Assembly: GCF_900162665.1 (NCBI RefSeq) | Contig: NZ_LT727810.1 | Location: 629 to 38,706 of the forward strand | Direction: 5' to 3' | DNA from: Oceanobacillus sojae | Lineage (GTDB): Bacteria; Bacillota; Bacilli; Bacillales; Amphibacillaceae | Length of the DNA: 38,078 nt | In this document: positions 25,309 to 34,255 of the stretch, piece after piece | Layout: each line of letters starts with the position of its first letter | Position numbering within the stretch: position 1 is the first letter of the stretch | Notes under the pieces: generated by a model | What the model was told of the DNA's origin: nothing | Databases searched by the model: none | The model's input: the letters and a program-made list of their open reading frames with translations, nothing else | Translations under genes and position numbers: made by a program

Positions 25309-26340
25309 TTAAACAATTTCTTTCGGAACCTGTTCGGTATTTTGTTCCAATAAGTAAGAGTAATAATCTGTGCGTAAGTTAGCCACTTCTTCTTGCAGTA
25401 ATGAAGTATCAGGAGCGCTGTTTGCTTCAAAGAGAAAGAGGTTCTCATTTTCGTCAATTCCAATATCTAGGCCGAGTGTCACTAGTTCTCTCTTCCGTAC
25501 TTTTTCTGCTTTCTTTGCTATATTTAATGCGAAATAATCAATATGATTATTAACAGATTGTGCACCTTCTTTAAACTTCAATTTTAAAAACATACTTGTA
25601 TCTAACATATTTCCATCTTGCTGGATGTTAGAAACAACCTGTTGGCCTGTTCCAACGCGGATATATTTTTTAGCAATAACCCATTTTCCATTTTTATTTT
25701 TTTCCAAATGAACACGGCAGTCAAAGGGATCTCCAAGATGAGTTCTGGAGGGGATATATTTTTGAACAATAAATTTATCCTGTGTAATGATATCTTGAAA
25801 GTAAATAAAAGTTTCTTGTAAGTTCATTTTGCGGCTGGATTTTTGATAACCGATAATAAACTCATCTTCATTCACTTGTGAAATTTTATATATGTCTTTC
25901 CCTAATTGACTGTAGATCGGCTTTACAACAACCTCTCCGTATTTTAACAAGAAGCCTTTAATGACGGAGAAAGTTTTACATCTGGATGTAGGAATCGCAT
26001 ACTTTTGAAATTGTGTATCTTTCTCCATAATTTTCTGTATACTTTCCTTTGAGATTTTATTTCTCCCGTCTTCTGTTAAGTAAGCATGTTCTTGTAAATA
26101 GTTGATGGTATGTTTAAATTTTAAGCAGAAAGCAGAAACATCAATTGTTTCAGGGATACTCGTCCGTACTTCTTGCCATGAATCGCCATTGAAAACCATC
26201 CCCGATGTTGTATGGTCGGCCTCATTAATATCGCTTGGATGCATATATAGTATATCGATTCCCTTTGGTTTTGCTTTGATGGATATATCTTTAGCAAGTG
26301 ATGTCGGCTTTCTGAAGGGATACATTAGTCCTACTAACAT
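25309..26340 (-). CDS. YheC/YheD-type ATP-grasp protein (paralogue 5)
   Basis: A 343-residue YheC/D protein. Landmarks: MLVGLMYPFRKPTSLAKDIS, VVVKPIYSQLGKDIYKIS (loop LGKDIY), QKYIPSRTHLGDPFDCRVHL, KKYIRVGTGQQVVSNIQQDG (the GGG of other paralogues is replaced by Q-D-G-N) and LGLDIGIDENENLFLFEANS-APDTSLLQEEVANLRTDYY. ATG 26340 is preceded by AGGAGGAG with a spacing of about 10. It lies 250 bp upstream of tagD in the same direction. The altered glycine motif may change nucleotide or substrate binding. Confidence 0.82.
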   Translation of the reverse strand: MLVGLMYPFRKPTSLAKDISIKAKPKGIDILYMHPSDINEADHTTSGMVFNGDSWQEVRTSIPETIDVSAFCLKFKHTINYLQEHAYLTEDGRNKISKESIQKIMEKDTQFQKYAIPTSRCKTFSVIKGFLLKYGEVVVKPIYSQLGKDIYKISQVNEDEFIIGYQKSSRKMNLQETFIYFQDIITQDKFIVQKYIPSRTHLGDPFDCRVHLEKNKNGKWVIAKKYIRVGTGQQVVSNIQQDGNMLDTSMFLKLKFKEGAQSVNNHIDYFALNIAKKAEKVRKRELVTLGLDIGIDENENLFLFEANSAPDTSLLQEEVANLRTDYYSYLLEQNTEQVPKEIV

Positions 26341-26540
26341 GGAATCATTTCTCCTCCTGATTTATTCGTTTTCCTAATTATCTAGTAACAATTTTACCAC
26401 AATATAAAATAATTTGAAGTATAAATTTGAAAAAAGACTGATAATGAAGCTTTTGTCAAATATTAATGTGAAATATTTTTTAGACAGAAACTATACACTG
26501 TAAACTATTTTTAGATAAATGTGGAATTAGTAATCTAATG

Positions 26541-26591
26541 GGAGGAGAACAAAAAGGACTTTATTTAAAAAAGTCCTTTTTGTTCTCCTCC
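26541..26591. terminator. perfect 22-bp hairpin at the end of the YheC/D gene
   Basis: GGAGGAGAACAAAAAGGACTTT at 26541-26562 (shown as arm; its exact complement is at 26570-26591) with a 7-nt loop. The inner part ends in TTTTT on either strand, which suits a terminator, but the pairing continues through GC-rich ends. It lies 5 bp after the stop of the leftward gene. Confidence 0.75.
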
Positions 26592-26596
26592 TCCAA

Positions 26597-27610
26597 TCAT
26601 TTATCTGACTTATTTTTGAGTAAATATTGATAATAGTCCGTTCTTATCATAGCAATCTCACCAAGTAAACTGGTTGTAATAGGGGCGTCATTTGCTTCAA
26701 ATATAAATATATCACCATTATGATCAATTCCTAAATCTATACTGATAGTAGCCAGTTTTGTTTTTCTAAGTGATTCCAATTTTGCTGCAGCTTTAAGTCC
26801 AAACTCTTTTACCTGTTCCAGTTTCATTTCTGCTTGATCGCTATACTTTAATTTCATAAAGATATCTGTATCAATTATTCCGCCACCCTGATTCCAATTT
26901 GTTGTAATTTTTTGATTCAGCCCGATACGGATCTGATTATTGATAATCCGCCAGTTTCCATGACCAGTCTTTTCAAAATGAATTCGCCAATCAAAAGAGT
27001 CACCTTGTGGTGTTTTGGAATCGATGTATTTTTGTACAAGATAATCTTTTATAAGGATTTCATTATTACAAAATACGATAAGCTCCTCATAAGAAACCTC
27101 TATTGTAGTGTTGAAATAGTCTAAAAAATATTTTTCAGGATTAATTTTTGAAATCTTATATACACCATCTGCACGTTTGCTGCGTATAGGGCGTAAAACA
27201 ATCTCACTATATTCATTGAGAAATTCCTCTATGTCAGAAAAAAAGGCACAACTCTTTGTAGGAATGGTATAGTTCTGATAATCAGGATCTTCATTTAATA
27301 GTTCTTGCAATGTAAGCTTGGATATCCGATTAAGACCATTATCTGTCAAATGGGCATACTTTCTCAGGTGTTTAATAACTTCCTTATGTTTTAAACAATT
27401 TGCATTTACATCAATGATTTTAGGTGTTTTTGCTTTTATGCGCTTCCAGCAACTGTCCTTAAAGAGTAATCCGTTAATTCTTCTTGTTTTTAAGTTAACA
27501 TCTTTTGGGCTAAAATACAGAATTTCAATATCTTTTGATTGTGCAATAGAAGCAATTAGATTAGCCAGCGTTTGAGGCTGTTTATAATTACGTAGGTATC
27601 CAATTCTCAT
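26597..27610 (-). CDS. YheC/YheD-type ATP-grasp protein (paralogue 6, divergent)
   Basis: A 337-residue YheC/D protein with changes at positions conserved in the others: IVLRPIRSKRADGVYKIS (Arg instead of the usual Lys before P, RADG in the loop), KTPQGDSFDWRIHFEK (Trp for Cys) and NQIRIGLNQKITTNWNQGGG (Trp for Val). The C-terminal metal motif FIFEANDAPITTS is kept. Losing the usual ATP-binding lysine (K140 in paralogue 1) suggests altered or weak ligase activity. ATG 27610 has TTGGAGG upstream. It is a separate leftward unit ending at a strong hairpin. Confidence 0.8.
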   Translation of the reverse strand: MRIGYLRNYKQPQTLANLIASIAQSKDIEILYFSPKDVNLKTRRINGLLFKDSCWKRIKAKTPKIIDVNANCLKHKEVIKHLRKYAHLTDNGLNRISKLTLQELLNEDPDYQNYTIPTKSCAFFSDIEEFLNEYSEIVLRPIRSKRADGVYKISKINPEKYFLDYFNTTIEVSYEELIVFCNNEILIKDYLVQKYIDSKTPQGDSFDWRIHFEKTGHGNWRIINNQIRIGLNQKITTNWNQGGGIIDTDIFMKLKYSDQAEMKLEQVKEFGLKAAAKLESLRKTKLATISIDLGIDHNGDIFIFEANDAPITTSLLGEIAMIRTDYYQYLLKNKSDK

Positions 27611-27900
27611 AGTTTATTGAGCCTCCAATTTTGGTGTTTATACAATTAAAATCTACTATACTATAATATTCTCATTCATACGATATAAATTTCAATATGC
27701 TAATCTCTTCATTTAGTTTGGCACATACTTCATTTGAATAGGTAAAATGAATGTGTTTTTTAATATATTAGTAAATTGTAACTTCTAAATGTAAAATGTT
27801 AGCGCGTTTATTTGTCGAAATAGAATTTTTAATGTAAAGTTATACACTGTGAAAAATATAAACTTTTCTAAAATTTATAAAAGAAAAAAGGAGCTCATTT

Positions 27901-29367
27901 ATGGATGGAAAGAGAGAGACGTTACAAAAGACATTAAAACCTCATTGGGTATGGGCACTTGCTCTAGGTTCAGCAATTGGCTGGGGAGCGTTTGTACAGC
28001 CGATAACCTGGATGGAATCAGCAGGTCCATTAGGGGTTATTATAGGCTTCTTTATTGGTGCTCTATTAATGCTGTTAATTGCCGTAAGCTTCGGTTTTCT
28101 GATTAAAAGCTTCCCTGTGTCAGGTGGCGGCTTTGCTTATGCCTATATCAGTCTGGGCAGGACTCATGCTTTTATTTCGGGATGGTTTTTAACCTTAGGG
28201 TACATATGTATTGTTGCATTAAATGCATCTGCGTTTGCGCTTATGATTAAATTTGTTTTTCCACGTATTATTGAGAATATACCTTTATATCAAATTGCAG
28301 GCTGGGATGTCTATTTAACAGAAATTATTGTAGCGACATTAGTGCTTGGAGTGTTCGGTTACTCGAACTTTAGAGGATCGAGCCTGTCTGGAAGCATTCA
28401 ATTTATCTTTTGTATAATTATGATTGGAGCAATATTTGCTTTATTACTGTTTGTTGGAATTCAGCCAAGTGCCGGCTTTCAAAATATAAAACCACTATTT
28501 CCGAATGATACCACAGCAATTGCGGCAATTATATCTATTGTAGCCATTGCACCGTGGGCGTTTGTCGGCTTTGATAATGTACCACAGACAGCGGAGGAAT
28601 TTAATTTTCCAGCAAAAAAAGCGTTTACCCTCATTGTTTTTGCCATTTTAGCAGCAGCAGCTTTGTACAGCTTAATGATTATTGCAACATCAATGGTTCG
28701 GCCGTGGGAAGGTGTTGTCTCAGAGGAACATATCTGGGGAACTGGATATATAATTCAGGAGCTGCTTGGGCCTTTAGGTTTGGCAATTCTTGCTGTGGCT
28801 TTGGCAATGGGAATATTCACCGGCTTAAATGGTTTTATTATCTCTTCCAGCCGTTTAATGTTCTCCATGGCTCGGGCAAAAATATTACCGGAAGCATTCG
28901 GGAAGCTGCATCCAAAATATAATACACCGTACTGGGGGATAATATTTGCAGTAGGTATGGCCATGGCAGCCCCATGGTTCGGAAGAGAAGCTCTATTGTG
29001 GGTCGTTGATATGTCCTCTATCGGTGTGACTATTGCTTACTTCTATACATGTTATGCTGCTTTTACACTATTTAAAACAAAAAAGGATCATACATTCAAT
29101 GAGAAAAAACACATTTTAGGTCCAGGTAAAAAGATTTTGGCTTTCTTGGGGATGGCTGCAAGTGCTACATTTCTGGGACTTTTATTAATTCCCGGCTCAC
29201 CAGCCTTTTTAGGGTTTGAATCGAGAATTTCTTTAGTAATCTGGATTGTATTGGGGGCTATTTTCTACATCTTTAAACGAAAAGATTTTAACAGCATACC
29301 TGAAAAAGAAATGAATTATCATATACTTGGGAAGGAAGAAATTGAAATAGAACGGGAAAAAGAATAG
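27901..29367 (+). CDS. APC-superfamily amino-acid permease
   Basis: A 488-residue, very hydrophobic protein with about twelve helices. The first helix carries GSAIGWGAFVQP, the small-residue-rich substrate site of APC transporters, followed by WMESAGPLGVIIGFFIGALL, FPVSGGGFAYAYISLGRTHA, and SIVAIAPWAFVGFDNVPQTA in helix 6. Start ATG 27901 has AAAAGGAG upstream. It is highly similar along its length to the leftward gene at 36143. It stands alone, ending at a bidirectional terminator. The substrate cannot be told from sequence. Confidence 0.88.
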   Translation: MDGKRETLQKTLKPHWVWALALGSAIGWGAFVQPITWMESAGPLGVIIGFFIGALLMLLIAVSFGFLIKSFPVSGGGFAYAYISLGRTHAFISGWFLTLGYICIVALNASAFALMIKFVFPRIIENIPLYQIAGWDVYLTEIIVATLVLGVFGYSNFRGSSLSGSIQFIFCIIMIGAIFALLLFVGIQPSAGFQNIKPLFPNDTTAIAAIISIVAIAPWAFVGFDNVPQTAEEFNFPAKKAFTLIVFAILAAAALYSLMIIATSMVRPWEGVVSEEHIWGTGYIIQELLGPLGLAILAVALAMGIFTGLNGFIISSSRLMFSMARAKILPEAFGKLHPKYNTPYWGIIFAVGMAMAAPWFGREALLWVVDMSSIGVTIAYFYTCYAAFTLFKTKKDHTFNEKKHILGPGKKILAFLGMAASATFLGLLLIPGSPAFLGFESRISLVIWIVLGAIFYIFKRKDFNSIPEKEMNYHILGKEEIEIEREKE

Positions 29368-29373
29368 GAAATA

Positions 29374-29420
29374 AAAGAAGTAAGACATTCCGGGTAATTT
29401 CCGAAATGTCTTACTTCTTT
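29374..29420. terminator. bidirectional Rho-independent terminator after the permease gene
   Basis: A perfect 16-bp stem (AAAGAAGTAAGACATT at 29374-29389 with 29405-29420), extended inside by CGG/CCG. A-rich and T-rich flanks allow use from both sides. Confidence 0.85.
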
Positions 29421-29429
29421 ATAAATAAC

Positions 29430-29476
29430 AAAAACCTGTACCAGCTTATTCTCTCGAAAGCAGATACAAGTTTTTT
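29430..29476 (-). terminator. terminator of the LysM-NlpC/P60 gene
   Basis: AAAAACCTGTA pairs with TACAAGTTTTT with one mismatch, around a 24-nt loop. It lies 20 bp beyond the stop codon of the leftward gene. The long loop makes it weaker than its neighbour. Confidence 0.5.
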
Positions 29477-29495
29477 CTACTATTATTATATAAAA

Positions 29496-30590
29496 TTAAT
29501 AAAAACGTTTAAAGCTATCAAAATGTGAACTCCAGTAAGAGTTATCCAGAGATGTTGTTGTTACACCTGTAGAAGTCCCTGCATGGATAAACTTGTTATT
29601 TCCAACATAAAAGCCCATATGAGAAGGACCGGATTTATATGTTCCAGAGAAGAATACTAAATCTCCTACTTGTGGACTGCTGATTGTATAAGATTTGTTA
29701 TAGTAGCCTTCCACATTTGTCCGCCCCATACTCTTACCAGCCTGATTAATGACATAATGGATAAATCCGCTGCAATCAAAACCGCTTGGAGATTGCCCGC
29801 CCCATACATAAGGCGTTCCGGACTGAGCTTGTGCAGTAGAAATAAGTTTATCTACATCATAAACAGCACTGGAAGAGGATGTGTTAGAACTATTGCTTTT
29901 TGAACCGGAACTGCTGTTTGAACTGGTATTAGAGCTAGAGCTGCCGGAGCCGCTCACTTTTAATTTCTGACCGACAATAATTAAATCAGAGGATAAATTG
30001 TTGAGAGATTTCAACTTTGATACAGTAGTACCCTGCTGACTTGCAATTTTAGAAAGGCTATCACCAGATTTTACCGTATAGGTACCAGTAGAAGAACTGG
30101 AAGAATTAGATCCAGAACTTGATTTAGAACTGGAGCTTGAACCAGAGCTGCTGGAACCGCCGCTGCTGACACTTAATTTATTTCCAGGGTAAATTAAGGT
30201 AGTAGATAAATTGTTCCACTTCATTAAGTTGTTTAAAGAAATACCGTGTTTATGTGCAATACCGCTTAATGTATCACCAGATTTTACTGTGTATGTACTT
30301 CCGCCTGAACTGCTTGAACCGGAATTAGAGCTTGAGCTTGATTTAGAACTGGAACCAGAGCTCGAAGATCCGGTTGTTTTTAAAACCTGATTCGGGAAAA
30401 TGAGATCCGAAGAAAGGTTATTAAGAGATTTTAATTTGGAAACAGTTGTTCCTTGATTTTGTGCAATCTTCCATAGATTGTCGCCGCTTTTCACTTTGTA
30501 AGATGCTGCATCAGCACTGTCTGTAGCTACAAAAGCAGATGCAATTGCTGCAGATGCAGTAACAGATAAGAGTATTTTCTTGTTTGCCAT
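29496..30590 (-). CDS. secreted LysM-NlpC/P60 peptidoglycan endopeptidase (LytE/CwlS type)
   Basis: A 364-residue wall hydrolase. Signal peptide about 1-28 (ends ADA-AS). Three LysM domains (about 30-73, 98-142 and 168-212: [60 protein letters not shown]) are separated by Ser-rich linkers. The NlpC/P60 domain from about 245 has the Cys-His-His triad C273 (GFDCSGF), H324 (GPSHMGF) and H336 (FIHAG), so it should cut the D-Glu to meso-DAP bond in stem peptides. ATG 30590 has AAGGAGG upstream. A near-match WalR box lies about 310 bp before it; lytE is a WalR target in B. subtilis. Confidence 0.92.
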   Translation of the reverse strand: MANKKILLSVTASAAIASAFVATDSADAASYKVKSGDNLWKIAQNQGTTVSKLKSLNNLSSDLIFPNQVLKTTGSSSSGSSSKSSSSSNSGSSSSGGSTYTVKSGDTLSGIAHKHGISLNNLMKWNNLSTTLIYPGNKLSVSSGGSSSSGSSSSSKSSSGSNSSSSSTGTYTVKSGDSLSKIASQQGTTVSKLKSLNNLSSDLIIVGQKLKVSGSGSSSSNTSSNSSSGSKSNSSNTSSSSAVYDVDKLISTAQAQSGTPYVWGGQSPSGFDCSGFIHYVINQAGKSMGRTNVEGYYNKSYTISSPQVGDLVFFSGTYKSGPSHMGFYVGNNKFIHAGTSTGVTTTSLDNSYWSSHFDSFKRFY

Positions 30591-30897
30591 TTGTGCATTT
30601 CCTCCTTAGATTTTTTATATGGGGTGTTGTTAGATGTGTGCTGAATATGATTATTTGTATGGAGACCAAAGAGGAGTGCCTTAAAGAAAATAATAGTTAT
30701 ATTACTATTCTCTCAAAGCTTTGCCCGTACGATTAAATGAAGAAGAATATCTTTTAACACATACGTAACAATCTTGGTACAGGAACAAATTGCATATTCG
30801 ACATAGGACAACAAGATGTATTTTACCCACAGATGCATGTCAATTGTAATTTTAGAGTGTGGTTTAATAGTTTTATAATGAGGTATTACCAGTTTAT

Positions 30898-30914
30898 TTA
30901 ATTACAAACATAAT
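30898..30914 (-). promoter_or_regulatory. near-match WalR-type box facing the LysM-NlpC gene
   Basis: Leftward strand reads TGTATT-ATGTT-TGTAAT, one base off the WalR consensus and 16/17 the same as the exact box at 31013 in opposite orientation. Confidence 0.4.
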
Positions 30915-31012
30915 ACAAAAAACGACTTGTTTATAAAAAAATAATTCCAATAAATACATCTTTATAAAAGTATATCGTTTTATAGATAATTATGGTAGAT
31001 GATATGTGAATT

Positions 31013-31029
31013 TGTAATATGTTTGTAAT
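31013..31029 (+). promoter_or_regulatory. WalR (YycF)-type box
   Basis: TGTAAT-ATGTT-TGTAAT is an exact match to TGT(A/T)A(A/T/C)-N5-TGT(A/T)A(A/T/C). It lies about 430 bp from both neighbouring starts, so which gene it serves is unclear. Confidence 0.5.
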
Positions 31030-31462
31030 GTTTATAAAGAGGGTCTATGGAACTAATTTCAGGTCGTTTATCAATAGATGATAAAGATAATAGGTCAATG
31101 GTTTAGTTTAAAGTGAAATTAATAGCAAATTAGAAATGAATATAAAGTCATTTTTTACAGAATATTTTATACGTGATTTGTAGGAAATGGAAAAAAGATT
31201 GAAATATGTTTAATCTAATAAGAGTATGAAGCGAATAAAAAGTGTCGTTTTCTTTGAAATGATATTTAAGTTCTAACATTATTTTCCAACTATAAATTGT
31301 TATTTATATAATTTCTCACTAATACTAAGTGAGAATAATTCGTAATTTTCGATAAATCATATCATTTCCCGGGAAATACCAACAAAATATTCATTTATTC
31401 AACAGATAGCGTTATAATAAAATAATATATAAATCATTAAGAAAGAACGGAGGAATTAAATT

Positions 31463-32650
31463 TTGGAACCATCAACATTACTTATAAAAAATATACAGGA
31501 AGCATACCTGCACCAAGAGATTGAAAAAAATGTTTCTATTATTATAGAAAACGGGAAAATAAAACAAATTCTTAAGCAAGAAGTGGTAGGCGATCTCTCA
31601 TTTGACGGAGAGGTTATTGACGCAAGGAACGAATTAAAATTACTTCCAGGATTTATTGATGCACATATCCATGGAGGATATGGTGTTGATGTAATGGATG
31701 CAACACCAGAAACATTGCAGACACTTGCAGATAAACTGCCATCAGAAGGAACAACCAGTTATCTCGCTACAACAATTACACAGTCAGATAATGAAATATC
31801 AAATGCTTTAAAAAATATTGCTGCATGGACAGATGAAGAACAAAAACAGGGTGCCGATTTAGTTGGAGTACATTTAGAAGGTCCATTTGTAGAAGTATCT
31901 AAAGCAGGAGCACAGCCAAAGCAATATATTACAGAACCGGATTTAGATAAATTTATGACATGGCAAGAGGAAGCAAAGGAACAAATCCGGACAATTACAA
32001 TGGCTCCAGAGCATGATAAAACTGGTGAATTTATAAGAACACTATATAAATCTGGCGTTAATGTATCTGCCGGTCATACAGATGCTTCTTTTGGACAAAT
32101 AAAAGATGCTGTTAAATTAGGAGTTAGACAGCTGACACATTTATGTAATGCAATGAATGGGATTCATCATCGTGATATTGGAGCAGTAGGAGCAGCTTTT
32201 CAATCAAAGGATTTACATGCAGAATTGATTTCAGACGGTATTCATGTTGTACCAGAGATGCTGCAGTTGATTTTTAATAATGTTGGATCGGATCGAATTA
32301 TTATGATTACAGATTCCATGAGAGCAAAAGGACTGGAAGATGGTAATTATGAGTTGGGCGGACAGCCTGTTCAAGTGAAAAATGGCCGGGCAACATTGGA
32401 TAATGGCTCTTTAGCAGGGAGTATACTGAGAATGATTGACGCAGTAAAAGTGATGTTGAAGTTAGATGGTGTTAAACTAACTGATATTGTAAAGATGACT
32501 GCAGAAAACCCAGCGAAACAAGTAGGTATTTTTGATAAAAAGGGCAGTATTGAAATTGGTAAGGATGCAGATTTTGTATTATTAAATGATGAAATGGATA
32601 TAGTATATACCGTTTGCAGAGGGAAAATTGCGTATCAGAAAGGACAATGA
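31463..32650 (+). CDS. nagA: N-acetylglucosamine-6-phosphate deacetylase
   Basis: A 395-residue cytoplasmic amidohydrolase converting GlcNAc-6-phosphate to glucosamine-6-phosphate plus acetate, part of amino-sugar recycling. Motifs: LPGFIDAHIHGGYGVDVMDA (metal His pair), GVHLEGPFVEVSKAGAQPKQ (metal Glu), VSAGHTDASFGQIKDAVKLG, LTHLCNAMNGIHHRD, ELISDGIHVVPEML, and MITDSMRAKG with the catalytic Asp. The length is typical. The start is TTG 31463 with GGAGG 9 bases upstream; no ATG in that frame fits. nagB is not adjacent, so it is a single gene here. It would recycle sugars released by the nearby hydrolases. Confidence 0.93.
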   Translation: MEPSTLLIKNIQEAYLHQEIEKNVSIIIENGKIKQILKQEVVGDLSFDGEVIDARNELKLLPGFIDAHIHGGYGVDVMDATPETLQTLADKLPSEGTTSYLATTITQSDNEISNALKNIAAWTDEEQKQGADLVGVHLEGPFVEVSKAGAQPKQYITEPDLDKFMTWQEEAKEQIRTITMAPEHDKTGEFIRTLYKSGVNVSAGHTDASFGQIKDAVKLGVRQLTHLCNAMNGIHHRDIGAVGAAFQSKDLHAELISDGIHVVPEMLQLIFNNVGSDRIIMITDSMRAKGLEDGNYELGGQPVQVKNGRATLDNGSLAGSILRMIDAVKVMLKLDGVKLTDIVKMTAENPAKQVGIFDKKGSIEIGKDADFVLLNDEMDIVYTVCRGKIAYQKGQ

Positions 32651-32737
32651 GAGATTGTTCAAACGTTTAATTTATTTTAAAAATAGATATCTTCTTGGAA
32701 AATTGTAAATTAATAGTAATAGCGAAGTTCTTAACGA

Positions 32738-32777
32738 AAAAAATTAATCCCCAACATAGCTGGAGGATTAATTTTTT
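32738..32777 (+). terminator. Rho-independent terminator after nagA
   Basis: A 13-bp stem AAAAAATTAATCC / GGATTAATTTTTT with a 14-nt loop and terminal T run. Confidence 0.82.
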
Positions 32778-32927
32778 CATTTAAAGGCGTATCTACCATT
32801 CATGTATCAACATATAGTTACAAATTCCGAGTATGAAAGTAAATAAAATTATGTTTACTGGAGAAATATAAACAGACTGTCTATACTAAGCCCAAAATCA
32901 TTTTGACAATCAATACATAAACTTGGA

Positions 32928-34091
32928 TTGATAGATTTGACAAAACGAATTAAAGTAATGGCTATTTTTGGGACGAGACCAGAAGCAATTAAAATGGCAC
33001 CGCTTGTGTTGGAATTAAATAAGCGTACAGAAGAGTTCGAGTCCATTGTAACGGTTACTGCTCAACATAGAGAAATGCTAGACCAGGTTATGAAGATATT
33101 TGGGCTTATTCCGGACTTTAATTTGAATATTATGAAAAAACAACAGACTCTTTCACAAATTACAACTCGTGCCTTAGAAGGACTGGATGAAGTAATGAAG
33201 AAAGTGCAGCCAGATATTGTTTTAGTGCATGGTGATACGAGTACAACCTTTGCAGCTTCTCTCGCTGCTTACTATAATCAAATTGCGGTTGGACATGTAG
33301 AAGCTGGCTTGCGTACATGGGGTAAATATTCTCCTTTCCCTGAAGAAATGAACCGCCAGCTTACCGGAGTAATAGCAGATTTACATTTTGCACCGACAGA
33401 AAAATCCAAACAAAATCTGTTTAATGAAAATAAACCTGAAGATCGTATTGCTATTACTGGTAATACAGCAATCGACGCTTTAAAAACAACAGTTGATGAA
33501 TCGTATTCTAATTCAATTATTGATGAACTAGGTGACAAACGCCTTGTACTGATGACAGCACATAGAAGAGAAAATTTAGGCAACAATATGAAACAAATTT
33601 TTCGAGCGATCAAGCGATTAGTAGAAACGCATGACGACATTCAAGTGGTTTATCCAGTTCATTTGAATCCATTGGTTAAAGAAACAGCTGATGATATTTT
33701 AGAAAATGATGACCGAATTAAATTAATTAATCCTCTAGATGTAGTTGACTTTCATAACCTTGCATCTCGTGCACACCTAATATTAACAGATTCTGGCGGC
33801 GTTCAAGAAGAAGCACCATCATTGGGTGTTCCTGTACTGGTATTGAGAGATACGACAGAGCGTCAGGAGGGAGTTGATGCAGGAGTATTAAAACTAGCTG
33901 GAACGGATGAAGATACATATTTTTAATATGGCTAATGAATTATTAAGTGACCAACAAAAGTATGATCAGATGGCAAAAGCTTCGAATCCTTATGGTGATG
34001 AGAAGCTTCTAGAAGAATAGATGATACAATTCTGAATTTTTTGATAATAAACTGTAATATATTTCAACTTTTCATTACAGAAATGATTTAA
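32928..34091 (+). pseudogene. mnaA: UDP-N-acetylglucosamine 2-epimerase with two 3' frameshifts
   Basis: The main frame (32928-33926, 332 residues) is a good MnaA/WecB, which interconverts UDP-GlcNAc and UDP-ManNAc for the teichoic-acid linkage unit: FGTRPEAIKMAPLVLEL, VHGDTSTTFAASLAA, VGHVEAGLRT, TGNTAIDAL, TAHRRENLG, YPVHLNP, DSGGVQEEAPSLGVPVLVLR. It stops at TAA 33924, about 45 residues short. The missing family sequence continues one frame over (NMANELLSDQQKYDQMAKAS, NPYGD), as if one T were gained in a T5 run at 33920-33924. A second shift near 34000 restores the first frame (EASRRIDDTIL) before a late stop at 34089. No good ribosome site precedes the TTG starts at 32928 or 32937. It is decayed, or carries two sequencing errors; the truncated product might still fold. 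Confidence 0.8.
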
Positions 34092-34255
34092 ATTAGTGAT
34101 TAGAGGGTCTTCTTTTGTTTTCAATATAGAGCATTTTCTTTTGGAAAATTTATAGGTATGAAATAGTTGTTTAAATTATTTCTAGAAGATATGATAGAAG
34201 TTGTTAACTGAAAGTATTATAAATCTTAAAGAAATTGATTATAGGAGGTTACCTC

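Larger units (their letters stand above)
30591..31462. promoter_or_regulatory. 872-bp divergent intergenic region with WalR-type boxes
   Basis: A long AT-rich region between the leftward LysM-NlpC gene and rightward nagA. I find no convincing gene; the longest small frames lack both ribosome site and homology. Its notable content is the pair of WalR-type sites near 30898-30914 and 31013-31029. The length suggests a long 5' leader or several promoters. Confidence 0.5.

Noticed and set aside
27770..27800. WalR-like pair TGTAAC … TGTAAA before the permease
   Set aside because: Spacing between half-sites is 7, not 5, and a permease is not an expected target.
27798..27815. Possible catabolite (cre) site TGTTAGCGCGTTTA before the permease
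   Set aside because: Too many mismatches to the CcpA consensus, including in the central part.
31047..31106. 19-codon frame beginning M-E-L-I-S-G-R in the long intergenic region
   Set aside because: Too short and no recognisable family or clear ribosome site.
31340..31356. TTCGATAA before nagA as a further SigD-like promoter
   Set aside because: No TAAA-type -35 at 14-16 nt spacing.
32700..32722. WalR-like TGTAAA-TTAAT-AGTAAT before mnaA
   Set aside because: The second half-site has a mismatch and it lies upstream of the nagA terminator.
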